A stretch of 30,361 bases of DNA from an uncultured Eubacteriales bacterium (GTDB taxonomy: Bacteria > Bacillota > Clostridia > Christensenellales > CAG-917). Each line of letters starts with the position of its first letter. Within the stretch, counting starts at the first letter, position 1. Of the stretch, positions 1-7,754 are shown in pieces. Made by a program: the position numbers and the translations under genes. The notes beneath the pieces are model-generated. The model was not told the DNA's origin and ran no database searches. It saw only the letters and a program-made list of their open reading frames with translations. The stretch spans positions 1-30,361 of the forward strand of contig URUQ01000004.1 in the NCBI GenBank assembly GCA_900551145.1, written 5' to 3'.

Positions 1-32
1 CTCGTGGGCTCGGAGATGTGTATAAGAGACAG
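1..32. other. Illumina Nextera (Tn5) adapter, read-2 side; not genomic
   Basis: These bases match the end of the Nextera i7-side adapter and finish in the 19-base Tn5 mosaic end (AGATGTGTATAAGAGACAG). Genomic sequence starts at 33. The matching read-1 adapter sits at the other end in the opposite orientation, as in a tagmented library molecule. Bases 33-136 hold no gene or structure that I recognise. Confidence 0.97.
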
Positions 33-136
33 ATATAAATCATAATCTTTTTATTTGATCCCCTTAATGAAAACATTACTTACTATCATTGAGTATATCA
101 TACGCAGTATCACATATCAATACGTGTTTTCAAAAA

Positions 137-162
137 GAAAGCGTCTCGATTGAGACGCTTTC
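137..162 (-). terminator. Rho-independent terminator after the 1149-residue surface protein gene
   Basis: A perfect 11-bp stem (137-147 with 152-162, core AAAGCGTCTC) with a 4-base loop is followed on the minus strand by CTTTTTG. It lies about 50 bases past the stop codon of the gene at 211-3660, so it ends that transcript. Confidence 0.85.
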
Positions 163-210
163 GCATTGCTTGAAGTATTTGTATTGCTTGAACGGTTGGT
201 GTAAGCGGTT

Positions 211-3200
211 TTATTTGGTTTTGTAACCGCAAGCGATTTCCATATCTACGACGATGCCGACGGCGTCTTTGTAGGTGAGGCTGTTGAAGAAGTTGGTAAG
301 CGTAACGTCGGTGAGGGCGGCTTTGACCTTTTGATCGACGGTTGAGATGTTGATATAATCGAGCAATTCACCGACGCTCATCTCTTTGAAAGAAGCCTCG
401 ACTTTGTCGCTCAAATGTTCAATCGTAGAGTCGGCAAAGCGAGAGAATAGACTGTCTTCGTCAATATCCATAATGTCTTTGATTTGTGCGTTTTGCACTG
501 CCTCGTTGATGGTTTCGACTGTCGTTTCCTTTTGGGCAAGCATACGAAGCACCGCTTGGCTCTTTTCTCTTATAAGCGTAACAGGGGTGTTGTCAAGTCC
601 CGTAGAGGGGACCGGCACTTTTTCCGTATTGTTATTGACGAGGTAGGTTTCCGTAAGCGTTGCGATATATCCGAATTTCTTCGTATAGAGTTCGTTGCTA
701 TCGGCAGAGCCGTGTACACTATTGTCGTAAGGCACGTATTTACCGTTTATATAGACGTATGCGCCCGTGGCGTTCGTGGTCTTGAAATACACTGCTTCGG
801 CTTTGTATTTTGCAAATTTCGCACTTTCGGGTTTTTGCGCGATTTCGACGGTTGCGCCCGACAAAATGCCGGGTTGCGATTGTTTAATATACATCGTTTC
901 GCCTGTTGCAGCGGTCACTTTCTTATAGTAAACGTCTTGCGAGAGGTGAGCGAGATTGCTCATATCGTATGCGATATAAGTGCCGTTGATAAGCACGTAG
1001 ATATTTTCCGCACCCGCAGAGCCGTAGCGAGCGACGTTCGTTTGAACGTTCTCGTAACCGGTATTGCTTACTCTCGTATAAAGAGTATCCGAGGGGAGCG
1101 TTCCGCTTGAACGCGATTGCGCGATGATATATGCGCAAAGCGCGATATTGTTTTCATACACGGTTGCGCCGTCTCTTTGACCTTTATAGAAGATATTGTA
1201 GGTCGCAAGAGCGGTGGTTGCGTTCGCAACGCTCGTAAGCGGTTGATAGGAATACGATGTTGTCGAATACTTGGACGCGATGGTGGCAAGTTCGTCCACA
1301 GAGTATGCATCCATACGCCAATCGCCCTTGACATATTTACCATTGTCATTGTAAGCAAACACGTATCCGTCACCGTCCGTGTCTTCGAGGAAGAACCTGT
1401 CTTTACTCTCGTCGTATGCAAAGAGGTCGAATGACGTATTTTCTTCCACGGCGTATTCGTTGTAAATGTCGACGAGTTCGGAAAGCAACATGTCTTTGGT
1501 TATCTTTTCCATAGCGGCGGACATATCGTCGATTTTGACGTATGCAAGGCGTTTTAGCACGGATTGCGACGTGCCTTCTTTTGCCACGACATATTTGGTA
1601 TCGGCAACGTGTTCGCTCTCGTTGGCCTTGGTCACACGCAAGTAGATGTTGAGGGCGGAGTCATAATAATATTTTGTCGTTTCTCCGGCGGACGTGCCGT
1701 CATCGGCTACGTATGAGTCTGCGTCGATATCCATAACTTCTCCGAGTAATAAATTCTTAAACGAGCCGGAAAAGTCCATAATCTTGGTATACGCAAGGCG
1801 TTGAAGCACCTTGGAAGAGGGGTTTTCAACTGCGCCTTCGTTGATATTGTACGTGTGCACGGGGGCGTTGCCGTCCACGTTATGCACTGCGGGGTTATAC
1901 AAAGTGAAGTAGTATGCGCGCATATACTTACCGGTGGCACTCTCTGTATACGTTTTAGTTTCGCGGTTGTATGCGTAGCGAGTGACGTAGGAGGCGTTGG
2001 GGTTTGAGCTGTCGTAATTTACATAGATGTAATTACCATCGGCATCTTTGTCGTAGGAGAGAGTGTAACTTCCGTCAATACCGTTTACTTCGGTATACGC
2101 GGAAAACTTTATATCCGTAATTTCGGCGAGGGAGAGTGTATCAACCTTCGAGCCGAGTTCGCTCAATTTTGCGTCTGACAAGACTTTGAGAATTTTTGCG
2201 GTGTTTTCCGCCTTGGTGTCCACCACGTCACCGACCGTGAGCGAGTCGAGAAGATCGTCCGCGTTTTCAAGTTCCGCAACAGACATATAAGCAACGAGTT
2301 GCAAAACTTTCGAGGACGTGCCTTCGTGCGCGATGAGATAATCACCGCTTATCGTTTGTCCGTCTTCGAGTGCTTGAAGTCGACTGTCCTTGGTCACCGG
2401 TGATTCCGTGATATAGTAACGAGCGGTGTCTTTTTGTAGCGTTGCGCCGTCTTTTTCGTAGAGGAACGCAAAGTCGTTCAAAGTGATGGTTTGAGTGCCG
2501 TTCTCAACAAGAGAGGACACGGGGACGTAGTGTCCGTCTTTGAAAACTCTGAGCTTGTCGAGAGAGAAGAAGCCTTTGTTCACGAGCGTGAACGAGTCGC
2601 CTGCAAACGCGTCTACGCGGTTTGCGTACGAACGCACGAAATATTCGGGATTTTCAACGGTGCGAGAGCCGTCGTTCACCGCATACAAAACGTGGCGGTA
2701 ATATGTCGTTTCGTTGGCTTCCGCGTCGAAGTCGGAGTCGTAGCAAGTGTTGTCAACAACGTAGGACGAGCTTTCTTCACCCGTTTCTTTGTCCGTCTTG
2801 GTTTTTAAGACGTAACGCAGTTCTCTTTCGACGGTGTGGTCGGCTTTACCGTTTTCGTCGGTGTCGACGCTTCCCGAGATATAGGTTTCAACGCCGAACG
2901 GCACGATATATTCTGCCTTTTTCGCAAGATCTTCCTTGCTTACCTCTTTGTAAATGCCGTTTTCACCGAGTTTGACGTATACGGTGTTTGCACCCGATTT
3001 TATAAATTCATCCACATCAACGTCAAGAAGATTGAAGAGGCGCACCGCATTTATCGTGTCACCGAAAGCGGAGAGTCGCACGTCTTGGATTGCTTGCATC
3101 ATCTTGTTTGCGCCAACGCCGATATCTATGCCGAATTTACTTTGAATATCACGTATGGTGAGGTTTCCGTCGATAGAGCCGAGGATATTGTTTATCGCAT

Positions 3201-3660
3201 CGTTGATTCCGACGGCGAGGTTGTCGTCGATGATGGGGATATCCGGGAGTTGCAGTTTTGCAAACGTGCCGATATCTTCGAGTGTAAACGAGTTGGTGAT
3301 TTTTGACATATCCTTGAACAACTCTTTCAAAGGCATAGCATAGAAGTCTTTACCGGTGAAATCAACACCGCCTATGCCGTTGAGAAGTTTGATTCCGTAG
3401 GATTTGTACAAAGATTCGAGCGAGACGCTGTCGAGATTTTTGATATCGTCGTATGCTTTGAGCGCGGCATCGAGAATAGTCTTGCCGTACACCTCACTGT
3501 CAGACGAGATAATCTCTTCGTCGGTGAATTTTTGTTGCAATTCGCCAACGGTCATCGACGTGCCCATTATGTATACAGCACCGCCGATTGCAAGGACGAA
3601 AAGTATGATACCTATTATCATACCGAGGATAAAGGTCAAAGTTCCGCGTAATACTCTCAT
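211..3660 (-). CDS. Large membrane-anchored extracellular protein with repeated helical modules
   Basis: I do not recognise a named family. The 1149-residue product has one N-terminal membrane helix (about residues 8-33) without a signal-peptidase or lipobox motif, so the rest is probably outside the cell on an uncleaved anchor. Seen directly: a roughly 32-residue module occurs four times (about 449-481, 615-644, 698-732, 1034-1066) with the pattern S-x-x-VL-x-x-LAY, then amphipathic sequence ending in (G/S)E-h-(M/V)DI. Shorter related helical pieces occur near the N-terminus (around 37-45, 80-90, 168-178) and C-terminus (1094-1102). Between the modules are Tyr-rich beta strands of the type YV-x-INGKYVPYD (about 371-380, 887-899, 967-979). 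There is no LPXTG sorting signal. The start ATG at 3660 has GGAG about 10 bases upstream. It is the second gene of the cvpA-like transcript, behind a terminator-like hairpin. The role is unknown; a wall-associated or scaffold protein is inference. Confidence 0.8.
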   Translation of the reverse strand: MRVLRGTLTFILGMIIGIILFVLAIGGAVYIMGTSMTVGELQQKFTDEEIISSDSEVYGKTILDAALKAYDDIKNLDSVSLESLYKSYGIKLLNGIGGVDFTGKDFYAMPLKELFKDMSKITNSFTLEDIGTFAKLQLPDIPIIDDNLAVGINDAINNILGSIDGNLTIRDIQSKFGIDIGVGANKMMQAIQDVRLSAFGDTINAVRLFNLLDVDVDEFIKSGANTVYVKLGENGIYKEVSKEDLAKKAEYIVPFGVETYISGSVDTDENGKADHTVERELRYVLKTKTDKETGEESSSYVVDNTCYDSDFDAEANETTYYRHVLYAVNDGSRTVENPEYFVRSYANRVDAFAGDSFTLVNKGFFSLDKLRVFKDGHYVPVSSLVENGTQTITLNDFAFLYEKDGATLQKDTARYYITESPVTKDSRLQALEDGQTISGDYLIAHEGTSSKVLQLVAYMSVAELENADDLLDSLTVGDVVDTKAENTAKILKVLSDAKLSELGSKVDTLSLAEITDIKFSAYTEVNGIDGSYTLSYDKDADGNYIYVNYDSSNPNASYVTRYAYNRETKTYTESATGKYMRAYYFTLYNPAVHNVDGNAPVHTYNINEGAVENPSSKVLQRLAYTKIMDFSGSFKNLLLGEVMDIDADSYVADDGTSAGETTKYYYDSALNIYLRVTKANESEHVADTKYVVAKEGTSQSVLKRLAYVKIDDMSAAMEKITKDMLLSELVDIYNEYAVEENTSFDLFAYDESKDRFFLEDTDGDGYVFAYNDNGKYVKGDWRMDAYSVDELATIASKYSTTSYSYQPLTSVANATTALATYNIFYKGQRDGATVYENNIALCAYIIAQSRSSGTLPSDTLYTRVSNTGYENVQTNVARYGSAGAENIYVLINGTYIAYDMSNLAHLSQDVYYKKVTAATGETMYIKQSQPGILSGATVEIAQKPESAKFAKYKAEAVYFKTTNATGAYVYINGKYVPYDNSVHGSADSNELYTKKFGYIATLTETYLVNNNTEKVPVPSTGLDNTPVTLIREKSQAVLRMLAQKETTVETINEAVQNAQIKDIMDIDEDSLFSRFADSTIEHLSDKVEASFKEMSVGELLDYINISTVDQKVKAALTDVTLTNFFNSLTYKDAVGIVVDMEIACGYKTK

Positions 3661-3685
3661 AGTAGGTACTCCGTATATAAAAACG

Positions 3686-3701
3686 CGCGCTTAAAAGCGC
3701 G
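3686..3701 (-). terminator. Terminator-like hairpin between the cvpA-like gene and the 1149-residue gene (possible attenuator)
   Basis: On the minus strand a 7-bp CGCGCTT/AAGCGCG stem is followed by CGTTTTTATA. It starts 8 bases after the stop codon of the cvpA-like gene and its U tract ends about 20-25 bases before the ATG at 3660, leaving no room for a normal separate promoter. It should therefore reduce, not abolish, transcription of the downstream gene. Confidence 0.6.
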
Positions 3702-3709
3702 ACGTCGTA

Positions 3710-4495
3710 TCAACCGAAGATTTCGGTCAATAGTTTTGCAACAGGGTTGTTAAGGTAGAAATATCCGCACACCTTGGACTGGCGAAGCGCGTTATCGACG
3801 ACCTCGATTTTTCCACGCAAGGCATAGAGTATGGCTAGCATGAGAAGGATAAATACCGCGGCAAATGCCGTCGATACGATTGCACCGCAAGTGCGGTCGA
3901 GTGCTTTGAGCAGTTTGTTGTCCGAGTCGTGCATTTTTGCAAAAATCTTGCGAAGAAGCCAACATATAAGCCCAAGCGCGAGGCAATATGCGATATAGGC
4001 AATAATTGCAACGACGATGTCGGATATAAAAACGCCCGCAACTGCGCCGATTGATTGCCCGTCTTTGTATATAAACTTTTGCGCAAGCCAAAGCGTAAGT
4101 TTCCCTTTTAGCGCACCGGACATATCGCTATTGGCAATAACCGTTTCGAGGTTGACGCGCTCGGTCACTCCGTCTTGCGTTACGTCAACGAAGAAAGTGC
4201 GGTTGCCTTCTTCGTCCGTCACGACGTAGATGGGCTGGCTCAACAATTCGGACTTTTTCTCGATGCCTTGCGTGATGGAAGTTTCCATCTTTTGGAACAC
4301 GCTTATTTCGCGCACCTTTGCAAAAGTGGGGGAGAGAATGAGAAGTGCGGCAAGCATAATCCCTATCGTGAGGAAAAAGCCTTTGAACGATTTGGAAAAA
4401 CCACGCAAAATACCAAGCAACAAACCGAGTGCGAGTATGACGAAAAACGCTATATCGGCGTAGGGTATATCTGCGGATAACACTTGCAAAAACAT
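3710..4495 (-). CDS. CvpA-like multi-pass membrane protein
   Basis: The 261-residue protein has the layout of the CvpA/colicin V production family: an N-terminal helix (about residues 13-30) ending in GILRGFSKS, a second helix (about 39-55), then two further helices (about 155-185 and 208-230). The Gly-Arg-Gly-Phe/Lys turn after the first helix is typical of the family. Unusually, about 90 polar residues separate helices 2 and 3, including DVTQDGVTERVNLETV, where typical CvpA proteins are shorter (about 160-180 residues in all); this would be an extra extracytoplasmic domain. The start ATG at 4495 has AAGGAG five bases upstream and follows a good promoter at 4545-4573. It is co-directional with, and just upstream of, the large membrane-anchored repeat protein. 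CvpA proteins are linked to envelope integrity and secretion of microcins in other bacteria; the role here is unknown. Confidence 0.7.
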   Translation of the reverse strand: MFLQVLSADIPYADIAFFVILALGLLLGILRGFSKSFKGFFLTIGIMLAALLILSPTFAKVREISVFQKMETSITQGIEKKSELLSQPIYVVTDEEGNRTFFVDVTQDGVTERVNLETVIANSDMSGALKGKLTLWLAQKFIYKDGQSIGAVAGVFISDIVVAIIAYIAYCLALGLICWLLRKIFAKMHDSDNKLLKALDRTCGAIVSTAFAAVFILLMLAILYALRGKIEVVDNALRQSKVCGYFYLNNPVAKLLTEIFG

Positions 4496-4544
4496 CTTTT
4501 CTCCTTATCGCGCGCAATATGCACGAATATATGTAGATATAATT

Positions 4545-4573
4545 ATTATAATCGACTCTCGCGCATTATGCAA
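4545..4573 (-). promoter_or_regulatory. Housekeeping-type promoter for the cvpA-like gene
   Basis: Minus-strand reading gives TTGCAT, a 17-base spacer, then TATAAT, about 50 bases before the ATG at 4495. This is a near-consensus sigma-A promoter and should drive the cvpA-like gene and, by read-through, the gene at 211-3660. Confidence 0.7.
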
Positions 4574-4597
4574 TACTTTTTGGTTGTCAAACGACAA

Positions 4598-4619
4598 AAA
4601 AGTCGCTATTGCGACTTTT
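4598..4619 (-). terminator. Rho-independent terminator of the yyaC-like gene
   Basis: AAAAGTCGC pairs with GCGACTTTT around a 4-base loop, and the minus-strand 3' side runs into a U tract (TTTTTTG). It lies about 60 bases after the stop codon at 4678 and before the cvpA promoter, separating the two transcripts. Confidence 0.8.
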
Positions 4620-4677
4620 CATCCATTTCCTTTTTCAACGTCTTTTTATACAAAAATCAAACTTAAAAACACATATT

Positions 4678-5253
4678 TCAACCACCAATTCTCGGTGCGC
4701 AAATCACAGTGTTTAACATAATCGATATTTTATCTGCCATTTTTGACACTTCAACAGGCGATACGCACATAAGTTGCATAAGAGCGTCTTTGTGGTTTTG
4801 CGCCACTATGCCCAATATTCCAACGTCTCCGAAGCGTTCGGATTTACCGGTAACGCCCGAGGGACATACCCCGTCGGGGCGTATTACGATATCACCGATT
4901 TTATCCGCTCGACCGAGACTTGCGTCCACTGCAACGAAGATTGCGTCTTTGTGTACCGTTTTGATAAAAGACAGCCACCTAGACATATTTTTTCCGTTGA
5001 CCGTGCTCTCGTCCGTGCCGTAGACGAAGGCGGGAACGTCGTATTTCTGCGTAAGCAAAGTGCCCACCATAGGCCCGAGCGCGTCACCCGATATTGCGTT
5101 CGTGCCAAAGCATACGATGACGATTTCGCGCTCTCCTTTGTCTACGATATGGTTGAATAGCATACTAACGAAAGGAGCGACGTCGTCTACGGCGTCGCTA
5201 CTCTTTGCAATTCTTTCTATTGATTTTACAATGTTTTGAGAGTTGTTTTCCAT
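4678..5253 (-). CDS. yyaC: YyaC-like spore protein (DUF1256 family)
   Basis: The 191-residue product matches the YyaC/DUF1256 family of spore-forming Firmicutes, which resembles the Gpr spore protease and hydrogenase-maturation peptidase folds. Visible family blocks are IVIVCFGTNAISGDALGP near the N-terminus, a central VYGTDESTVNGKN, the acidic turn VAVDASLGR, and GDVGILGIVAQN toward the C-terminus; Asp and Asn/Thr residues in the first and third blocks resemble the presumed active-site cleft. The ATG at 5253 is preferred over a TTG eight codons upstream, because the best promoter candidate would start the RNA downstream of that TTG; the ribosome site is weak either way. It has its own terminator. 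The family is almost confined to endospore formers, so it supports a sporulating or recently sporulating lineage. The precise biochemical role is not established. Confidence 0.85.
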   Translation of the reverse strand: MENNSQNIVKSIERIAKSSDAVDDVAPFVSMLFNHIVDKGEREIVIVCFGTNAISGDALGPMVGTLLTQKYDVPAFVYGTDESTVNGKNMSRWLSFIKTVHKDAIFVAVDASLGRADKIGDIVIRPDGVCPSGVTGKSERFGDVGILGIVAQNHKDALMQLMCVSPVEVSKMADKISIMLNTVICAPRIGG

Positions 5254-5280
5254 ACCGAGATTGTTGCCAACTCTCAAAAA

Positions 5281-5308
5281 TTTATACTCGTCTATTTGTG
5301 CATGTCAT
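5281..5308 (-). promoter_or_regulatory. Candidate promoter for the yyaC-like gene
   Basis: The minus strand reads ATGACA, a 16-base spacer, then TATAAA, placing the RNA start near 5274 and giving a leader of about 20 bases to the ATG at 5253. A sporulation sigma factor site is equally possible, so this is tentative. Confidence 0.4.
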
Positions 5309-5348
5309 TTTTATTGTGTCCAAAGGTGTGCCTATTCTCGGAACAATT

Positions 5349-7025
5349 TTACGCAACGGCAGTTGCTTGCGGTTCTTCCGCTCGGGGTTGCGTATCGACT
5401 TCTTCTCGCACGTATTCGGCGTCAAACCTCGGCATTTTCTTAAAGCAATTGCCGAAACGGAGACTCTTTATGGCATAGATCGCTCTATCAAAACTTTGCT
5501 TGTTGGCAAGTTTCCATACAAGCAATATAAGGCCTGCCAAAATCATTCCAAGAACAACGCCTATGCACCCGCCCATAAAATCCACAAGGACGTCCGCAAA
5601 GGAGCAAAAACGCCCCGGTGTGAAGTATTGAATTGCCTCCGAAAGCCCGCCGTGAACGAAGGATATCGCGAAGGGATAGACGGCGCATTTCCACTTGTTT
5701 TTACAAAGGAATAGGCAAGTGAAGAACAGACCGAAGCCGAGAACGCCCGATAGTCCCATATGTCCCATAAGTTTGCGTACGAAACCGCCAATGTCGTCAA
5801 AAAGCTTGACTTCAACGGTTTTTTCCACGCTTAAATTCGGGTCTATCGTGCTCGTACAGCGAATTACGTACGTGCCGAAAAATCTCGCTTTAAAAACGCC
5901 GTCCTCGTCAAGCGTTGCGTGTTTTCCACTGACAAGTTCCCACTTCACCTCGTCGGTGCAAGGGTAGGGATAATGCGCCGCTTTGAGATAATACGTGTTG
6001 TTGGGGCTTGCGACCGAAGGTATGGAAACGCGGAAATCTTCCGGCATTTTTATATTGGAATATAGCGTAATGCTTGCTTTTACGTTCTCGTTGAAGCAGG
6101 ACGTAAAAGTGAGAGTAAACTCACCGTAACCCCACACATTCAAGGTGGTGTTACTAAGTCCCGCAATGGATTTTGATTGTGTGATTGTAACTATACATTT
6201 TTGAAAATCGTTGTTTGGTAGTACGCCTTTTACAAAATCATATACATCGATTGAGCCACCTTGTTCTATGTGTTTGTCTTGCAAAATTATTTGCGTAGGG
6301 CATACGTATTCGGGATTGTCAACCACCGTAACGGCACAAGAACATTCAAAGCCGTCACTATACGTTGCGGTTATAGTAACCTCGCCCGCTTTTCTTGCGT
6401 GCAACATGCCGGCATCGACGATTGCCACGCTTTCATCGGACGTGCGATACGATGCAGCGACGCTATGAGTCTTGTTGTCATTGAGTATTATCGTGGTGGA
6501 AGAGCCGACTTTTACGGATTTGACGTTGTCTTTCAGTCTTACGTGTGGATTTTCAACGTTGTGAGGATTTTCACCCCAACAGAAAACGCCGGCGTAATTG
6601 TATAGTTTTTCGTTGCTTTTGAGTTGTGCATAAATTGTCGCGTTACCTTTTCCGACAAGCGTAACGAGTCCGTTTTGGTCAACGGTTGCGACGTTTTCGT
6701 TTCTCGACGACCATTCCACATCCGTATCGAGTGTCCCTTTGGGCGAAAAAGTAATTTTCATTTGTTCTTGCTCGCCGATATACCTAGCCTTTTCCGTCCC
6801 TCTTTCCACTATGATATTTTGAGTGGTTATTGCGGAATCGAATTTTTGAGTAAGATTGAATTTGTCGTCAATCGCGCTTGCCATCGCCGAGCTGTTTGCT
6901 CCGCTGATATCAGCGGGAGTCGCAGATGACGCCCATAGAACAATCCACATCGCCACGGTGCAAAGCAATGTAAACAGCGCAAACCATCTGAAACCTTCAA
7001 AATACTTTTTATCTTTTACAAGCAT
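5349..7025 (-). CDS. VanZ-family membrane protein with Ig-like (Big_2) domains inserted in the first loop
   Basis: The 558-residue protein starts with a VanZ-like first membrane helix (about 14-32, then WASSATPADISGANSS, the usual S/P-rich turn). VanZ sequence resumes only at about residue 413: FVRKLMGH (Arg417, Lys418, His422), a helix, then HGGLSEAIQYF (His458, Glu463, Gln466), GRFCSFAD (Arg472, Asp478), and a final Gly-rich helix (484-504). Between the halves lie about 380 extracellular residues of Ig-like domains; Big_2 signatures are clear at about 104-132 (WSSRNENVATVDQNGLVTL), 192-221 and 361-392 (WELVSGKHATLDEDGVF). A basic then acidic cytoplasmic tail of about 55 residues follows. 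The start at 7025 has GGGGA seven bases upstream. VanZ of Tn1546 gives low-level teicoplanin resistance, but most family members are of unknown function. The insertion suggests binding of wall or surface ligands, which is inference. Transcription is from its own promoter through a long structured leader. Confidence 0.85.
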   Translation of the reverse strand: MLVKDKKYFEGFRWFALFTLLCTVAMWIVLWASSATPADISGANSSAMASAIDDKFNLTQKFDSAITTQNIIVERGTEKARYIGEQEQMKITFSPKGTLDTDVEWSSRNENVATVDQNGLVTLVGKGNATIYAQLKSNEKLYNYAGVFCWGENPHNVENPHVRLKDNVKSVKVGSSTTIILNDNKTHSVAASYRTSDESVAIVDAGMLHARKAGEVTITATYSDGFECSCAVTVVDNPEYVCPTQIILQDKHIEQGGSIDVYDFVKGVLPNNDFQKCIVTITQSKSIAGLSNTTLNVWGYGEFTLTFTSCFNENVKASITLYSNIKMPEDFRVSIPSVASPNNTYYLKAAHYPYPCTDEVKWELVSGKHATLDEDGVFKARFFGTYVIRCTSTIDPNLSVEKTVEVKLFDDIGGFVRKLMGHMGLSGVLGFGLFFTCLFLCKNKWKCAVYPFAISFVHGGLSEAIQYFTPGRFCSFADVLVDFMGGCIGVVLGMILAGLILLVWKLANKQSFDRAIYAIKSLRFGNCFKKMPRFDAEYVREEVDTQPRAEEPQATAVA

Positions 7026-7217
7026 ATATTTATCCCCATATTAGCACGAAGTGCGCTTTCACCAAGCAAGCGATATAGCGAAACTGTGGTAAGAGTTTTT
7101 ATCCTTGCTTAAACAGATAGCGTGTATCGGTTGCGCGGTTAGTAGAGTAATAAATCAAACGTGGCTAAGGCGATACGAGCAAGCGCGTGTCGCCGTTGCC
7201 ACAGCGACGATTTTTAC
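7026..7217 (-). promoter_or_regulatory. Long structured 5' leader of the VanZ/Ig-like gene
   Basis: About 190 bases separate the inferred RNA start from the ATG at 7025. In the minus-strand RNA, 7161-7202 forms a stacked hairpin: GTGGC/GCCAC outside and GGCGACACG/CGTATCGCC (one mismatch) inside. A second hairpin at 7064-7110 has a 7-bp AAGCAAG/CTTGCTT base, GATA/TATC and AAACT/AGTTT helices and an 8-base loop (CTTACCAC). The sequence CCACAG overlapping this loop is complementary to CTGTGG at 7199-7204, which overlaps the base of the first hairpin, so alternative pairing or a pseudoknot is possible. A small GCAC-TTC-GTGC hairpin (7044-7054) precedes the ribosome binding site. I do not recognise a known riboswitch class. 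Confidence 0.5.
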
Positions 7218-7223
7218 TCTTTT

Positions 7224-7252
7224 ATTATATACTTATGTGCGTATCTTCGCAA
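7224..7252 (-). promoter_or_regulatory. Promoter for the VanZ/Ig-like gene
   Basis: The minus strand reads TTGCGA, a 17-base spacer, then TATAAT. The predicted RNA start is near 7217, which gives the long leader described separately. The rest of the 7253-7393 gap shows only the ribosome binding site of the small plus-strand gene and no convincing plus-strand promoter. Confidence 0.65.
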
Positions 7253-7393
7253 TACAAAAATTCGACATTTGTAGTATTTTATATCATTATGCAAAAAGGT
7301 TTTTAGTATAAGGCGGATATACTCAAACTGCGCCGTCTTACATAAAATCGCGCCGATTGCACACGCTATACACAATCTCAAAGGAGGTATGGT

Positions 7394-7627
7394 ATGGAAG
7401 ATAACAATCTCGTAAGAAAGGTTGCCGAACTCGGCAATATGAACGTTATGATACTTTTTATTCTCGTTGCGTTCATTGCGTTGTCTGTCGGCTTGGCGTT
7501 TTTCTTCCTCGTCCCGGGCACAATCGGCTACGCAATCGGCATAACGATGTTCGTAGTTGCCGGCTTGCTCTTCACGGTGGGCGAGATCAATTATTTTGCA
7601 AAGATGAAGAAAATTCAAATTGAATAA
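7394..7627 (+). CDS. Small two-helix membrane protein, unknown function
   Basis: A 77-residue protein with an excellent AAGGAGG site at 7381-7387, six bases before the ATG. It has a short polar N-terminus (MEDNNLVRKVAELGN), two hydrophobic helices (about residues 18-40 and 44-63) joined by a short PGTIGY turn, and a basic tail (KMKKIQ), suggesting both ends are cytoplasmic. It is the only plus-strand gene in the first 20 kb and stands alone, ended by the bidirectional terminator at 7694-7713. No recognised family; the strong ribosome site is the main reason to believe it is expressed. Confidence 0.7.
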   Translation: MEDNNLVRKVAELGNMNVMILFILVAFIALSVGLAFFFLVPGTIGYAIGITMFVVAGLLFTVGEINYFAKMKKIQIE

Positions 7628-7693
7628 AAACGTTCAGTTTGATCAATCAATAGCAAAACAAGCGTCAATTAGCAAAGAAACCAATAAGAAAAA

Positions 7694-7713
7694 CGACTTT
7701 CAATCGAAAGCCG
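7694..7713. terminator. Bidirectional terminator between convergent genes
   Basis: An 8-bp stem (7694-7701 with 7706-7713, one G-U pair in the minus-strand RNA) with a 4-base loop is flanked by AAAA on the left and TTTTT on the right. It can end both the small plus-strand gene (stop at 7627) and the giant minus-strand lipoprotein gene (stop at 7755). Confidence 0.75.
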
Positions 7714-7754
7714 TTTTTCTATATTTTGCGTTTTTGCAACGCTTAATTTGTCGA

